10,701 nt of DNA from contig JAQGGV010000074.1 of NCBI GenBank assembly GCA_028289185.1, positions 1 through 10,701 on the forward strand. The letters run 5' to 3'. The translations under genes and the position numbers were made by a program. This DNA comes from Candidatus Saccharimonadota bacterium (GTDB taxonomy: Bacteria; Patescibacteriota; Saccharimonadia; Saccharimonadales; Saccharimonadaceae). The stretch's first letter is position 1. Every line of letters starts with the position of its first letter. Below, in pieces: positions 10,682 through 10,701 of the stretch. The notes beneath the pieces were generated by a model, which was not told the origin of the DNA, searched no databases, and saw nothing but the letters and a program-made list of their open reading frames with translations.

Positions 10682-10701
10682 GCGCTACGCCACCTGCCGC
10701 C

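Noticed and set aside
1..10701. UGA recoded as Gly, as in Absconditabacteria and Gracilibacteria
   Set aside because: UGA ends the E2-like, PadR-like and 142-aa genes at sensible places with overlapping or nearby starts, and no gene needs UGA read-through.
1..10701. CRISPR array, tRNA or rRNA genes
   Set aside because: No regularly spaced repeats and no T-arm or rRNA signature could be found by eye on either strand.

Overview
The window looks like part of a small-genome environmental bacterium, most plausibly Candidatus Saccharibacteria or another Patescibacteria/CPR lineage. This rests on many short genes, several tiny membrane proteins, AT-rich spacers with strong TATAAT-type promoters, several genes whose start codon sits only 6-8 bases after the -10 box (leaderless transcripts), and moderate base composition. 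No rRNA, tRNA or universal marker is present, so the placement is an inference. UGA acts as a normal stop (ends of the E2-like, 142-aa and PadR-like genes), so the recoded UGA=Gly CPR groups are not supported.

Layout. 1-267 holds no gene, only a promoter. 268-717 is a truncated helix-hairpin-helix glycosylase-like protein, followed by an unrecognised 207-aa protein (777-1400). A small membrane protein (1504-1755) follows with its own promoter, a hairpin leader and a terminator. A tiny Lys-rich ORF (1930-2019) then ends at a bidirectional terminator. On the minus strand, 4150 to 2044 is a three-gene operon: membrane protein, LLM-class flavin oxidoreductase, F420:NADP-reductase-like dinucleotide-binding protein. 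A PhnB-like VOC protein (4664-4248) and an unrecognised 142-aa protein (4770-5198) diverge from a shared promoter region.

The most interesting block is the minus-strand operon 7198 to 5439. It encodes an E2-like protein, an E1-like (ThiF/UBA) adenylating protein and a 77-aa ThiS/MoaD/ubiquitin-like beta-grasp protein ending in Asn-Gly. The genes are tightly spaced (4-nt overlap, then a 21-nt gap with a strong ribosome binding site). They have their own promoter overlapped by a palindrome and end in a structured 3' region with an intrinsic terminator. A 14-nt perfect inverted repeat links the 5' leader with the 3' untranslated region. Together this reads as a compact bacterial ubiquitin-like conjugation system with no deubiquitinase or RING gene beside it.

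Beyond it, on the minus strand, lie an RRM RNA-binding protein and a translationally coupled 79-aa protein (7919-7375). On the plus strand are an aldo/keto reductase (8120-9013) and a PadR-like regulator overlapping a four-helix membrane protein (9102-9928), ending at a second copy of the same terminator hairpin. A convergent small membrane protein (10251-9967) and a last small membrane protein (10391-10681) close the window. The last gene has a leader hairpin matching that of the gene at 1504, with compensatory base changes. Redox/stress-type genes (LLM, F420-reductase-like, AKR, VOC) surround the ubiquitin-like operon, but nothing in the sequence ties them to it functionally.
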